From positions 1,417,897-1,481,896 of the forward strand of contig MEHQ01000140.1 in the NCBI GenBank assembly GCA_008828725.1: 64,000 nucleotides of DNA, read 5' to 3'. The notes under the pieces were generated by a model. That model was not told the DNA's origin. It worked only from the letters and a program-made list of their open reading frames with translations, and made no database searches. The position numbers were made by a program, and so were the translations under genes. Source of the stretch: Saccharina japonica (taxonomy: Eukaryota; Sar; Phaeophyceae; Laminariales; Laminariaceae). Every line of letters starts with the position of its first letter. Position 1 is the stretch's first letter. Of this stretch, positions 1 through 10,308 are shown in pieces.

Positions 1-1085
1 CCCAGGACCTACTGCTTATACCAGTATATACGAGTACCTTGAGAGAGAGAGAGAGTCGTGCACAAACAATGGGTGCCCTGCTCGTAGGTATATATACATA
101 CGTTGACGTGTATGCATACGTTGGCTACAACCATAGGCATATACACATGCCCACCCGCTGTGATCGTCAAGCTATACACTTCTACTATCAATAGACTAAA
201 GGGGGGCAAAACAATCAAGTTCACTACATTGTATATTAAAAAATGAAAGAAAAAAAAAACTCGCTGTGAGATCGAGGATTTCGTCGAAACTCATCATCAA
301 GACCATACTTTTTCTTCTTTTTTGAACCTCGGGTCTCGCAGGCAGGTGCAAACGGAGAATTCCACGGCACAAGGCATTGCCGCTGCCCCTGCCCCCCTCC
401 CCCCCTCGCCTCCTAGACGAAGAGTGAGATGGCGCCGATTTCATTATAACCATGGGCACGATGCACGCCTATCACAGACCAGACGCGGCTGTGTCGCGTG
501 ATTTTTTTGGTGTAAGTAACTGCGTGCCAGGTACTGCGTTCTCTCCACCCCCCTCCTCCTCCCCCCCGTCTCTCAACGGTCGCGCTGTACTCTCAACGGT
601 CGCATTGTACGTGCGCAAACCGTCCATCCGCATTGTACTAAAAATTCCGCATAAACAAAATTGTGTAAACGACGCATCAGCTCTCGCGCGCGCGTGCTTG
701 CAAAATAGCAAAACCCGAAGCTAAACCCGACAAAATCAATCAACCAGCTGTGTCCTTCCGTCCGAATAGTTAAAAAAAAAAAACACAAGCGAAAAACGCC
801 TCCTCAAAAAAAAAAACTATTTTCGACCACCGTACGCGGCGTTTTTGTTTTCCCCCATTTACGATAAATATGATTACACGAGTACCGCTGAAAAAATCCG
901 GAGGAAAAAAATCCCCGTCTTAAGTTAGAGTGTTGATAAGATTGTCCCCAAAGTTGTGGGTGCAGGGATAATCTTTTTACTGGGGAGGACCACAGCAAAA
1001 TCAGGACTATCACATAACACAAAAACCTATGATATATATATATGTATATTCCAGTATTTTTTTTATAAGCATATTTTGATCCTGA
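1..1085. other. Intergenic, no gene seen
   Basis: AT-rich and homopolymer-rich DNA with no convincing coding exon. It has a short GA run near 40-54, a C-rich stretch at 540-572 and a copy of the cgtcgaaac interspersed repeat at 261-292. The short open frames here have no recognisable domain and no splice-consistent partners. Confidence 0.6.
261..292 (+). repeat. Interspersed repeat, atcgaggatttcgtcgaaac family (fragment)
   Basis: The core atcgaggatttcgtcgaaac recurs at 23839-23915 (+), 26716-26791 (-) and, diverged, at 57891-57963 (+). The longer copies add a conserved tail containing cttcgatcgcgcgta. This copy holds only the first part. Class unknown; no terminal inverted repeat or target duplication was made out. 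Confidence 0.6.
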
Positions 1086-1172
1086 TTAACCCATTCAGAA
1101 CTGAAAAAAAAAAATCACAATAATTCCAAGTAGGTTTACCCAAATACGTGGGACCAGTTTTGAAGGGGTAAA
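1086..1172. mobile_element. TTAA-ended palindromic MITE, copy 1
   Basis: About 87 bp starting ttaacccattcagaactg and ending with the near-complement ccagttttgaagggg. The middle is shared with copies at 17388, 17789, 18226, 23203 and 60126 (attccaagtag, caaatacgtgggacc). TTAA termini suggest a piggyBac-like non-autonomous element; the right TTAA is mutated here. Confidence 0.7.
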
Positions 1173-2817
1173 CACGTTCCCCCGTAAAACTCTAGTAATT
1201 CCAAGTCAACTTTCCCGGGAAACATTTTTTTTTTAGCGCAACTTCTAAAACGGGAAGCGCACTCGATTCATCCATCACAAAAGTTAAATCTCTCACGATC
1301 GACCACAGGTTGATGAGGACGCTCTTGATAGTCTGAGTCCTGTCGTGGATCGCCATCCCTCCTTATCTCTTAACTCCCTCCTGCTGCCGTGCGGCGTCAA
1401 AGAGAGCAGCTCGTATATAGCCGCAAGCGATGCCGCTTTTGATTAGTCGTCCGCTCCCTTCTGCTCGCCTCCCCCTCAAGCAACAACGCAGCCAAATCCC
1501 CGCCCCTTGCCCCCCCCCCAAAAAACTACCTTCGCGCTCGGTTCCTCCGCGACGACTCCCCCCCGAGAACTACTGTAGCTCTAAAAAAGAACTGAAATGC
1601 TTTTTTTTTTTTTTTGGTTCGCCTCTTAAGACACGGTTTTATTATCTGTTTCGTGGCTTTGTGTCGGCGGCTTATTTTTCTGCTGTGGAGTGAAGAAGGT
1701 GCAGGCGTCACGAGAGCGGGGGGGGGACAGAACGCAAGGGGCAAAGAGGAGAGCGGAAGCCGGAGGGAGATCGAACGAACTGATGGGGTGAGTTTAAGTC
1801 TCTCTGGGACCAATCGTAATGACGTTCGAGTTGAATTTCCACCCTTTCTTCTCGACATTACGGTGTGATACACCAAGCATATAACCGCCGCCGGCTATAT
1901 ATGTACGTATGCGTTACCGTGTTAGAAAAATACAAAAATACAAAAATACAAAAATACAAAAAATGTCGCTCGTAAAACAGCGCACACCCTGATATACGAT
2001 ATGTATAATACCAGGTACCACGAATCCCACACGAACACTACAAATAACACATACCTGGTAGAACAAACATTCTACGCAGCTCGCAAAGTTGAGTATCTAC
2101 TATTCAATCGGTTGAACTCACAGCTGACGTATTTATAATAATTTTATTTAATACCAGGTACCAAGTACCAAGAGGTACGTATATACGACCTTGTACGTAC
2201 GGTCTCATGATTTAAGTTTATAAATATGTGGAGGACAGGTTTTGGGAAAGGCTCCATAAATACGTGGGTAACAAAAAAAGCTACCCGGTAATTATGTACC
2301 GGGTCATTCTCAGCGATGCATGCCACGCGTTCATATACACGCACGCTCACGTGTGCAAATCCACGCCCCGATGGGGGAATGCCTCCTTATATACTGGAAA
2401 ACCTATTTTCTCTACAAGGGGATGGTAGTGTTCCATCCCCTTTATAAACGCCTTTCAAGATTTTCGTTTGCCGTTCGCGGGCGCCCTTCGCCCTTTCGGC
2501 CAATTTCCCACTTTTTTTACCCGTATACTACGTATTAGTAACATCCCTGGTAAGTATTAACAAAACCCACGAAATACCGAAGAAAGGCAGAAGAAATAAT
2601 GCTGAGGTTCCCGAGGTATCATACGTATTGCTTCGCCTCCACTTTAACGAACGAAAGTACCGTCCCAGCAACGACTGCAATCTCCACCCCAAAGGTTTTA
2701 CACATCAGATAGGTCCCCATTTCATTATCTAGATAATGATCTAGATATTTTGGGGCACACAGCTCCCTTGTGTATACGATTTGCACGATCTACTGTAGTT
2801 CATGTTTACCGGGTGGG
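1173..2817. other. Intergenic, no gene seen
   Basis: No supported gene. It holds an imperfect hairpin at 1298-1353 (gatcgaccacagg against cctgtcgtggatc), a T-run at 1601-1615, an (acaaaaat)n-type run near 1926-1962 and several tacctggta/taccaggta motifs. Confidence 0.55.
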
Positions 2818-2965
2818 ATATGTATGATCTGTATGATCTGTATGATCTGTATGGTCTGTATGATCTGTATGGTCTGTATGGTATGTATGATTTGTATGGT
2901 CTGTATGATAGGTAAGATCTGTATGATCTGTATGATGTATATGATAAGTATGATCTGTATGACAC
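2818..2965. repeat. 9-bp satellite (ctgtatgat)n
   Basis: About 16 units of a 9-bp repeat ctgtatgat with a few variants (tggt for tgat). The same 9-mer, read on the other strand as atcatacag, forms a second array at 39850-39938. Confidence 0.9.
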
Positions 2966-4978
2966 AGCTGGTGGGATCTACACTTATGGTGGGATCTATC
3001 CGTATGGTGCGGCACTTGCAACGGCATATCTCACAACTCACAACGGCAAATACATAATTTACTGTAGATTATGTCCATTAACAGATCGTCGTATATTTCG
3101 CCTGTCCGATGTATCTGAAGAGTCATATTATAGTTCGGCGCGGCTGAGTTTATCATTCTAGTAAGTAAATACTCGTACCTCGGAAAGGAAAATCTCGCAA
3201 ACCCAATGAATTGATACGCTATATATATGCTCTTCTGAACCAATACCCGGCTGGAAAGGGTGGGATGTGGGACGGTCCGTTTCCCCCCCGCTACTATTAA
3301 TAATTTAAGCTCCCCATCCCCCATCCTACTAATGTACCAGTACTTGGGTACACGGGTGCCTCGACTCAAGAGAGGGTGCCCTATACAAGAGAATAGTACA
3401 GTTGAGAGAGGCCAAATCGGCTGAACCCGCCTACACTAAACCTATATATTTCCCATTGTGGACAAAAAGAGATAAGGCTAGTTATGAATAAGAGAGTTGT
3501 TCTCGGCCTGTACCACACCTCTCTTAAATAGGGTGTGTACTCATGATGGTAATAATACGTAACGGTACGATGAATACCATACAAAGTACCAGGTCCCTGG
3601 TCATGATGGTAATAATACGTAACGGTACGATGAATACCATACAAAGTACCAGGTCCCTGGTATTACCGGTAATCAGAAACCATATTTATGGTTTGTACTA
3701 CCCCCCCCCTGAATGTTGATATTGGGTCTGTGCGGATGACGTCACTGGTTTTGTAGAGAGACGCCGCAGAGATGGCGCAGATACCCCGGGTGCCTTCATT
3801 GTGTGCCTGCATCGTGGAAGACCCCTTCAATGTGGAACGATTCCTAATCAGTCTCGATGTTTATAATGCTGTGCCTAACACAGACGTTCAGGATAGATTC
3901 GGGTAATTGTCAATTGACGTGATGGCTTTGGTTGGCTGTTCTTTTTCACTGTGTGCCCGCGGACTATCATTCTGGCAGCACTTCAGACAGCAGCTGCGTG
4001 CTCCATCTTGTTCCCACGTTTACCGTGTGTTTTTGTACAGACAGCACTTCAGACAGTAGTTACGCTGTAGTCGGCAAATTCATTGGTAAAGAGTGGGAGG
4101 GGGGGGGGGGGGGCGATGCTGCTGTAGTCGAATGGAGATTGCGGGCGTGTAGTTCAGTTTTGGACACGCATAACATGCTGTAGGGATTTTAGGTGTACCT
4201 CTTCGGGCTTGTGTATCCTTTCCCTGCTAAGTGTGCGTGTTCTTTAGGATTATCTGATGGCTCTAGCACTTTTGTGACCACGGGCTGTGATCTTGCTAGA
4301 GTAGACTATAGGGATTAGCAACTGAAACGAGTTTAATGTGAAGAAAACAACAACAACAACAACAACTACTGCTGTGCTGTGTTCCGTGTTCTCTCAATGT
4401 ATTTTTTTTACAAATGCTTTCTTTTACGGGAGTGACCAATCGCGGCCCTCTGCTACATACTGCTGTAACTGACACCAGGCACCAGGTATACATACCCTTG
4501 TCGAATTTCTGGAACCACTCTTGATATTGGTTCCATCCAACATTTCTGTCCGATGTTACGTTCGCCAATATATCAACCAGTGAACTCCAGACAACCGGAA
4601 GCGTCAGTCGATGAGTGGCTCTATCATGTGGATGAAACTGCGGTACATGGTACATGGAGTGTCAATGATCTACTGGTGCATTATGCTGCTGCTGCTGTAC
4701 ATTTCCCTCGGATTGGCTGCATTAGGCCTTCATAAACAAGATGTGCACAGATGCTCCCAGTATACTTCATACTCCGAGTATGCTCGGGAGTATCGAGTAC
4801 GTTTCGTACTCCCAGTACTGAGATAATCAAGATACTGGCCAGGTACTGGCGGCCTAGTTTCTGCGAGTACTGGGAGTATGAGCAGTACAGAAGGCCCAAA
4901 TACTGCGAGAACTGGAGTGCCATCTGTACAGAACCCCGAGTACAACAAGTACCCGCAGTATCGAACTCCGGACACTCG
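2966..4978. other. Intergenic with 60-bp tandem duplication and dispersed short motifs
   Basis: No supported gene. Positions 3541-3600 and 3601-3660 are an exact 60-bp tandem duplication. A G-run lies at 4098-4111. From about 4745 the DNA is full of overlapping near-palindromes built on gagtactggg/cccagtactc, and the LTR element inserted into this stretch; similar motifs resume after 10308. Confidence 0.6.
3541..3660 (+). repeat. Exact 60-bp tandem duplication
   Basis: Two identical 60-bp units, each starting tcatgatggtaataatacgt and ending aggtccctgg. Zero differences suggest a recent event or an assembly artefact. Confidence 0.95.
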
Positions 4979-5587
4979 TGAGGTGATATTGGGTTTCTGG
5001 AGTATTTCGAGGCGTTACAAAGTAGGGACTAGGGGATGAGTCAGTCTCCTAGTTGGCAGGTAGCAGGCTATCCTGCTGAGAGACTGACTGCTAGCCACTG
5101 CGGTAAGAGTAACTAACGTACAGAGCGTGATAAGACTGCTGTTAGACTAACAATACTGAGGTAGAGCTGGCCAGTACAGTAGACGAGTATATGATTGGAC
5201 AGAGAGTTGAGTAGTCAGAGGACTAGTCGAGTACGAGTACGAGTACGAAGGACGTTCCTTGCTGTGTTTGCGGTGCTTGAGACGTAGACCTGTAGGTTGA
5301 TGATCTACAACTGCTAGGAGAATGCGGGTAGTTTAACGTAGGAGAACGCGTGCGTGCACGACTCTTGCAGAGTATCTGATAAATCTACTGTAGGAGCGGA
5401 CGTAGAATTATAGTGACGATGAGAGTAGGCTGTCACAGCCCCTCTCTCAGTCTGGGTATTTGCTTTCATCCTGCTGTGCGATAATGAAAGACAGATTTTC
5501 TTCTTCTTCTCGCTCCTTGACCTGAACTACTGCCTCTGCCACTCCGAACCAAAATAACCAAGGCTTATCACGGTACTCGATAATCAA

Positions 5588-5972
5588 GACGGGACGGGAC
5601 GGTACTGTTTTTACTTGTTTGGCGGGAAAAAAATGAAGACGGGACGGGACGGTAAAATGACGACCAAACAGGCTTTTGAGACGGGACGGGACGGGACGGT
5701 TGGTGCACAATTTCTCAACGGGACGGGACGGTAATTTCAACGGGGTAGATTTTCACGACGGGACGGGACGGTAAAATTCAACGGATTTTTTTTCCACGAC
5801 GGGACGGGACGGTAAATATAATTTTTTACGACGGGACGGGACGGTAAATATAATTTTTTACGACGGGACGGGACGGTAAATATAATTTTTCACGACGGGA
5901 CGGAACGGTAAATATTTTTCACAACGGGTAGGGACGGTAAAAAAAAAATTCACGACAGGACGGGAGGGACGT
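5588..5972 (+). repeat. Left subterminal gggacgggacggtaa repeats
   Basis: About a dozen irregularly spaced copies of acgggacgggacggt, separated by short AT-rich spacers, just inside the left terminal inverted repeat of the hAT-like element. The spacer taaatataattttt is itself repeated at 5813-5892. Confidence 0.85.
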
Positions 5973-6459
5973 ACCATGGGACCGAGTTCTCTTGTGCCAA
6001 ATGTTAGTTGTTTATATTCTATATACCTGGTACCAATTAATTGCAATCTACTACACCACGTATAGAAGTAGTGGTGCGGCACTGGATAATTATTGGATCA
6101 AAACAGTTGTTGCTCCAGAGGAACAACGAAAAGAAACACTCGTACGAATCGTACATACGTACCGGTACGTGAATAGAAATTCATCTTGAAATTCGTATCC
6201 CAATTCGTATAATAAGATTTGGCGGGAAATTCATATCCCCATAATAACAAATATATTTAATTTAATTTCATATTTTGATATTTTGGTGTTTCATGCCAGG
6301 TATTCGTTATTTCGTAAATTCGTAAATTCGTATAATTTTAATTTAATTTTAATGTACATACCAATGTGATTTTTTTTTTTTAGTAAATTCGTAGATTCTT
6401 GGTGGGAATGACGGGAAGAGACAACGGGCAGGTGTGAATCTTGGCGGGAGAGACAAGTT

Positions 6460-6740
6460 TTGTCGGCGGGACGGGACGGTAAAGACAACGGTGCATGACG
6501 GGACGGGACGGTAAATTACATTATCTGGACGGGACGGGACGGTAATTTTCAACGGGAGCGATTTTCTTGACGGGACGGGACGGTAAAGTTCAACGGGGCA
6601 GATTTCGATGACGGGAAGGGACGGTAAAGTTCAACGGTTGGAGATTTGTCGGCGGGACGGGATTTGACGGGACGACGGGAACAGTTTAACGACGGTTTAA
6701 CCGTCCCGTCCCGCCGTTACCGCCGTTACCGTCCCGCCAA
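6460..6740 (+). repeat. Right subterminal gggacgggacggtaa repeats
   Basis: The same acgggacgggacggt units as the left side and in the same orientation, except that the last 45 bp next to the right terminus carry inverted versions (aaccgtcccgtcccgccgtt). Confidence 0.85.
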
Positions 6741-6830
6741 AATACCGTGATAAGCCTTGAAATAAACTCTGAGGGCATCCCCTTCGGTCTGACATCGTGA
6801 AAGACTACCAAAGTCTCTTCCCATCTCAGC

Positions 6831-7160
6831 GGCGGCGGCGGCGGTAACGGTGGTGGCGGTGGTAACGGCGGTGGCGGTGGTTTCGGCGGCGGCGGCGGTG
6901 GTAACAGTAGTGGCGGTGGCGGTTTCGGCGGCGGCGGTGGTAACGGTGGTGGCGGTGGTGGTTTCGGCGGCGGCGGCGGCGGTGGTAACGGTGGTAACGG
7001 TGGCGGTTACGGCGGTGGCAATGAGGGTAACGGTGGTGGTTTCGGCGGTGGCGGTGGTTTTGGGGGAGGAGGCAACGGAGGCGGAGGCGGAGGCGGCGGT
7101 TACGAGAGAAGAAACAGGGATCGTGACAGCCGGAGCCCAAGAGACAGGTGCGAAAAATAA
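6831..7160 (+). pseudogene. Glycine-rich RNA-binding-protein-like C-terminal segment inside the LTR element
   Basis: Directly after the 5' LTR an open frame reads almost only Gly with spaced Asn, Phe and Tyr (GGGGGN, GGGGGF, GGGNGGGY). It ends in a short Arg/Asp/Ser tail (YERRNRDRDSRSPRDR) and a TAA at 7158-7160. It has no start codon of its own and the RRM expected upstream is absent. Gly-rich followed by an RS/RD-like tail resembles the C-terminus of glycine-rich RNA-binding proteins. I infer a captured host exon; a gag nucleocapsid substitute or a simple GGN repeat expansion are alternatives. Confidence 0.45.
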
Positions 7161-7183
7161 CCACAATATGAAAGTGACCATGA

Positions 7184-7662
7184 GACGTGTGCGAAAGAAG
7201 TATTAATAGTTATCGACCACGAGATAGTTGACCAGGCTCGACGTAACACCAACACAACCACTCTTCGTAGTAGACCTACAACCACACAGGGCCCGAGTAG
7301 TGCATGAGCGATGATTAAAAGTATTAAACGGGCTATAGCCAGATTTGATACAGGCCTTTTGATCCAGGGACCGAACATCCCTTTTTCCTCTGATCACAGC
7401 GTAGCAGATTTAGTACACTTCACTTCTGCGCTGGGAACAGCAGTAGAAAGTGTACGAGAAGCATGTGATGACATCAACACGGTAGACTGGACCCGAGGTT
7501 GGGAGAAAGTTTTGGAGCGCTACATCCTCCGCTCGGTTCGCGCTGCATCTCCGCAGGCACCGAGGATGAAGACGCTGGTGGCGAGTGCTTTTAAACACGG
7601 AAAACACTTCTCGACGAGGGCAAACGAGGCCAGGAAGTTCTTGATTCGATTTTACGTATCCT
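7184..7662 (+). repeat. Left arm of a large inverted repeat (gag-like unit)
   Basis: About 480 bp reading, with modest divergence, as the reverse complement of 7782-8264. Left and right arms meet around a partial third inverted copy (about 7665-7774). The left arm ends gattttacgtatcc and the copies begin (a)gatacgtaaaatc, so the DNA can fold into a very long hairpin. Confidence 0.9.
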
Positions 7663-7664
7663 AA
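7311..7664 (+). pseudogene. Gag-like open reading frame fragment, 117 aa
   Basis: Open frame from ATG 7311. It encodes a mostly helical, Arg/Lys- and Ala-rich protein (TGLLIQGPN near residue 20, VREACDDINTVDWTRGW near 50). It lies within the left arm of the inverted repeat, and a decayed copy lies on the opposite strand at about 7782-8240. No family was recognised with certainty. Its place just downstream of the 5' LTR suggests a remnant of gag. It stops at the hairpin apex, so the reading frame end is set by the rearrangement. Confidence 0.4.
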
Positions 7665-8264
7665 AAGATACGTAAAATCGAATCAAGAACTTCCTGGCCT
7701 CGTTTGCCCTCGTCGAGGAGTGTTTTCCGTGTTTAAAAGCACTCGCCACCAGCGTCTTCATCCTCGGTGCCTGCGCGCATAGGATACGTAAAATCGAATC
7801 AAGAACTTCCTGGCCTCGTTTGCCCTCGTCGAGGAGTGTTTTCCGTGTTTAAAAGCACTCGCCACCAGCGTCTTCATCCTCGGTGCCTGCGGAGATGCAG
7901 CGCGAACCGAGCGGAGGATGTAGCGCTCCAAAACTTTCTCCCAACCTCGGGTCCAGTCTGCCGTGTTGATGTCATCACATGCTTCTTGTACACTTTCTAC
8001 CGCTGTTCCCAGCTCAGAGGTGGAGTGTACTACTGTAAATATGCTACGCTGTGATCAGAGGAAAAAGGGATGTTTGGTCCCTGGATCAAAAGGCCTGTAT
8101 CAAATCTGGCCATAGCCCGTGTACTACTTTTAATCATCGCTCATGCACTACTCGGGCCCTGTGTGCTCGTAGGTCTACTACGAAGAGTGGTTGTGTTGGT
8201 GTTATGTCGAGCCTGGTCAACTATCTCGTGGTCGATAACTATTAATACTTCTTTCGCACGTCGC
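7665..8264 (-). repeat. Partial plus full inverted copies of the gag-like unit
   Basis: 7665-7774 repeats, in reverse complement, only the last ~110 bp of the left arm. 7782-8264 repeats, in reverse complement, the whole arm down to acttctttcgcacgt. Small indels distinguish it from the left arm, so the duplication is not recent. Confidence 0.85.
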
Positions 8265-8291
8265 GGCCAAAAAATCGTTCGCATTAATTAG

Positions 8292-8565
8292 TAAAATTGC
8301 CCATTGTTGGACCGGACCATACGATGTGTTATGTGTAGGGCCAGGAAAGACGGGTGATGGTAGAGAGGTGGGACCAAACTTACTGTTGTTGGAGATACTA
8401 ACAGATGAACCAGGTCGCGGGATGCAAGGGTGTCGGTACACCGGCGCAAGAAATGTTATGATCCGCACGAGGGAGCGACTGCACCGATTTTTTCTTGCCA
8501 TGGTCAATGAGCAACTACGTGCTGAACAAATACTCAAGATATTTCACCCCCGTTTCACCTGACGA
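8292..8565 (+). pseudogene. Retroelement interior fragment, unassigned
   Basis: Open in one frame from about 8292 to the TGA near 8560 (GPGKTGDGREVGPN, then a charged helix RTRERLHRFF). It lies between the inverted repeat and the chromodomain fragment but in another frame, so at least one frameshift separates them. The start codon and family are unclear. Confidence 0.3.
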
Positions 8566-8573
8566 CAGACGAC

Positions 8574-9179
8574 GTGACAGTAGAATTAGACACTCATCGT
8601 GTGACGCCCCGTACGTTAACCAAGCACCGACTGACTACTCGTAGAGGACTAGGCGGAAAAATAGCGGTACAATATTATACGTACTGGGAAGGGTTAGAGA
8701 GAACCACATGGGAATATGAGGAGGAATTAACGCAGTATGGAAATCGCGTAGTGGGATACTGGGCGGGAGACCCTGTACAAGTCAAAGGGGAAAACGCGAA
8801 GTATAGGCTGTACCGAGTAGAAAAGGCTAAGAGAGCCATTGCTCGAGCAAAAGGCGAGAGACACGTGCCTGCAGGATATTTCGTATGTTGTGACACCCGA
8901 GAGAGGCCGAGACTGTATTCACCTGACATCGTTGGTTCGTACATTTATTTCAATACGACCCATACAGGTTGGCAGCTGGCGAGAGTGGTCGGGATAGCGG
9001 AGGACGCGGAAAGCATGAGCCTTCCGCACACCATCAAAATGCTGGATTTGGGGAAGCAGTACAACGTGAACCTATCACAAGAGACGTTGACAACTGTTGG
9101 AGAGGAGCCCGGAGACTGGTGCTGGCACGTGCACCAGAGGACCAGAAGCGTCAAGAACTTCAAGCCATCGCTGGAGTAG
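8574..9179 (+). pseudogene. Chromodomain-containing polyprotein fragment (integrase C-terminus-like)
   Basis: Open for 201 codons without an ATG start. Residues about 29-65 read as a chromodomain: hydrophobic YY, then YWEGL, then TTWEYEEEL, matching the usual Y-x-V-K-W-x-G ... TWEP-x-E-L pattern. In chromovirus-type Ty3/gypsy elements this domain caps the integrase. Downstream residues (YFVCCDTRERPRLYSPDIVGSYI; GEEPGDWCWHVHQ) are uncharacterised. The integrase core and reverse transcriptase are missing, so it is a relic. The stop lies just before a 77-bp tandem repeat. Confidence 0.6.
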
Positions 9180-9196
9180 ATAAGACGTGGGGGGGG

Positions 9197-9440
9197 GGTT
9201 GATACCATATTGGGCAGGGGGGAAGGATCCAACTGCAGTATTGACGTAACAAGTCGGTACAGGAGACAAGGGAGGTTGATACTATATTGGGCAGGGGGGA
9301 AGGATCCAATTGCAGTATTGACGTAACAAGTCGGTACAGGAACCAAGGGAGGTTGATACTATATTGGGCAGGGAGGAAGGTTTCAACTGCAGTATTGGAA
9401 TAACAGTCGGTACAGAATTCAAGTGAGGTTGATACGAAGT
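9197..9440 (+). repeat. 77-bp tandem repeat between the retroelement frame and the 3' LTR
   Basis: Three full units and a partial fourth, starting ggttgatac at 9197, 9274, 9351 and about 9427. Each holds attgggcaggg and gacgtaacaagtcggtacagg. The stop of the preceding frame abuts the array. Confidence 0.9.
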
Positions 9441-9655
9441 TTTACTGCTGAGAAATTAGAGTACACAAAAAAAAAAAAAATGACGATATTTTTTTTTACA
9501 GTCTCTTTTTTCAGATGATTTTTTTTCCCGGAGTTTTAAGTCAAATCGGTATACTTGCACGTTAACCGTAGAATTGCTGACGAGCAATATCACGTACGAG
9601 TAGTTGTTCCACTGCACGCCTTAAGAAATGACGACAGTGAAGCAAGGTGGGCTAT

Positions 9656-10308
9656 TGAGGTGATATTGGGTTTCTGGAGTATTTCGAGGCGTTACAAAGT
9701 AGGGACTAGGGGATGAGTCAGTCTCCTAGTTGGCAGGTAGCAGGCTATCCTGCTGAGAGACTGACTGCTAGCCACTGCGGTAAAAGTAACTAACGTACAG
9801 AGCGTGATAAGACTGCTGTTAGACTAACAATACTGAGGTAGAGCTGGCCAGTACAGTAGACGAGTATATGATTGGACAGAGAGTTGAGTAGTCAGGGACT
9901 AGTCGAGTACGAGTACGAGTACGAAGGATGTTATTTGCCGTCTTTACTGTGCTTGAGACGTAGACCTGTAGGTTGATGATCTACAACTGCTATTAATAGG
10001 AGAATGCGGGTGGTTTAACGTAGGAGAACGCGTGCGTGCACGACTCTTGCATAGTATCTGATAGATCTACCACTGCTGTAGGAGCGGACGTAGAATTATA
10101 GTGACGGTGAGAGTAGGCTGTCGCAGCCCCTCTCTCAGTCTGGGTATTTGCTTCCATCCTGCTGTGGCGATAATAAAAGACAAATTTATTTTTCCTGTCT
10201 ACCCCTTGACCTGAACTACTGCCTCGGCCACTCCGAACCAAATAAACTCTGAGTGCATCCCCTTCGGTCTGATATCGTGAGAGACTACCAAAGTCTCTTC
10301 CCATCTCA
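9656..10308 (+). repeat. 3' LTR
   Basis: 653 bp from TGAGGTGATATT to CATCTCA, with the uninterrupted sequence tccgaaccaaataaactctgag that defines the empty target site of the nested hAT-like element. The upstream flank agcaaggtgggctat is a weak polypurine-tract candidate. Confidence 0.85.

Larger units (their letters stand above)
5559..6759. mobile_element. hAT-like non-autonomous DNA transposon nested in the 5' LTR
   Basis: A 1,201-bp insertion with 17-bp perfect terminal inverted repeats, CAAGGCTTATCACGGTA at the left and its complement at the right. The intact 3' LTR shows the empty site aaataaac. The flanks here read aaaataac (5551-5558) and aaataaac (6760-6767), an 8-bp target duplication with two mismatches. 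An 8-bp duplication and a CAAGG end fit the hAT superfamily. Both subterminal zones (about 5590-5970 and 6460-6740) are packed with gacgggacgggacggtaa units, as expected of transposase-binding repeats. There is no transposase frame. Confidence 0.8.
4979..6828 (+). repeat. 5' LTR, split by a hAT-like insertion
   Basis: Matches the 3' LTR from TGAGGTGATATT to CATCTCA once 5559-6759 and one 8-bp target copy are removed, leaving about 641 bp against 653 bp for the 3' LTR. The break lies after tccgaacc, and the LTR resumes with tctgagggcatcc. Confidence 0.85.
4979..10308 (+). mobile_element. Degenerate LTR retrotransposon, probably Ty3/gypsy chromovirus-derived
   Basis: Two direct repeats (4979-6828, interrupted, and 9656-10308) both begin TGAGGTGATATTGGG and end CATCTCA, so the termini are TG...CA as in LTRs. 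They are flanked by the same CTCG at 4975-4978 and 10309-10312, a 4-bp target duplication (5 bp if the shared A is counted). The interior holds a gag-like open frame (7311-7664) with an inverted copy, and a chromodomain-like segment typical of chromovirus integrase C-termini. No reverse transcriptase, protease or RNase H is visible, and no obvious tRNA primer site follows the 5' LTR. The LTRs differ by many substitutions and small indels, so the insertion is old and non-autonomous. Confidence 0.8.

Noticed and set aside
1298-1353. Hairpin with ttgatgag in the loop side, considered as a hammerhead ribozyme
   Set aside because: The required gaaa box and the second helix are missing. Only a simple imperfect hairpin remains.
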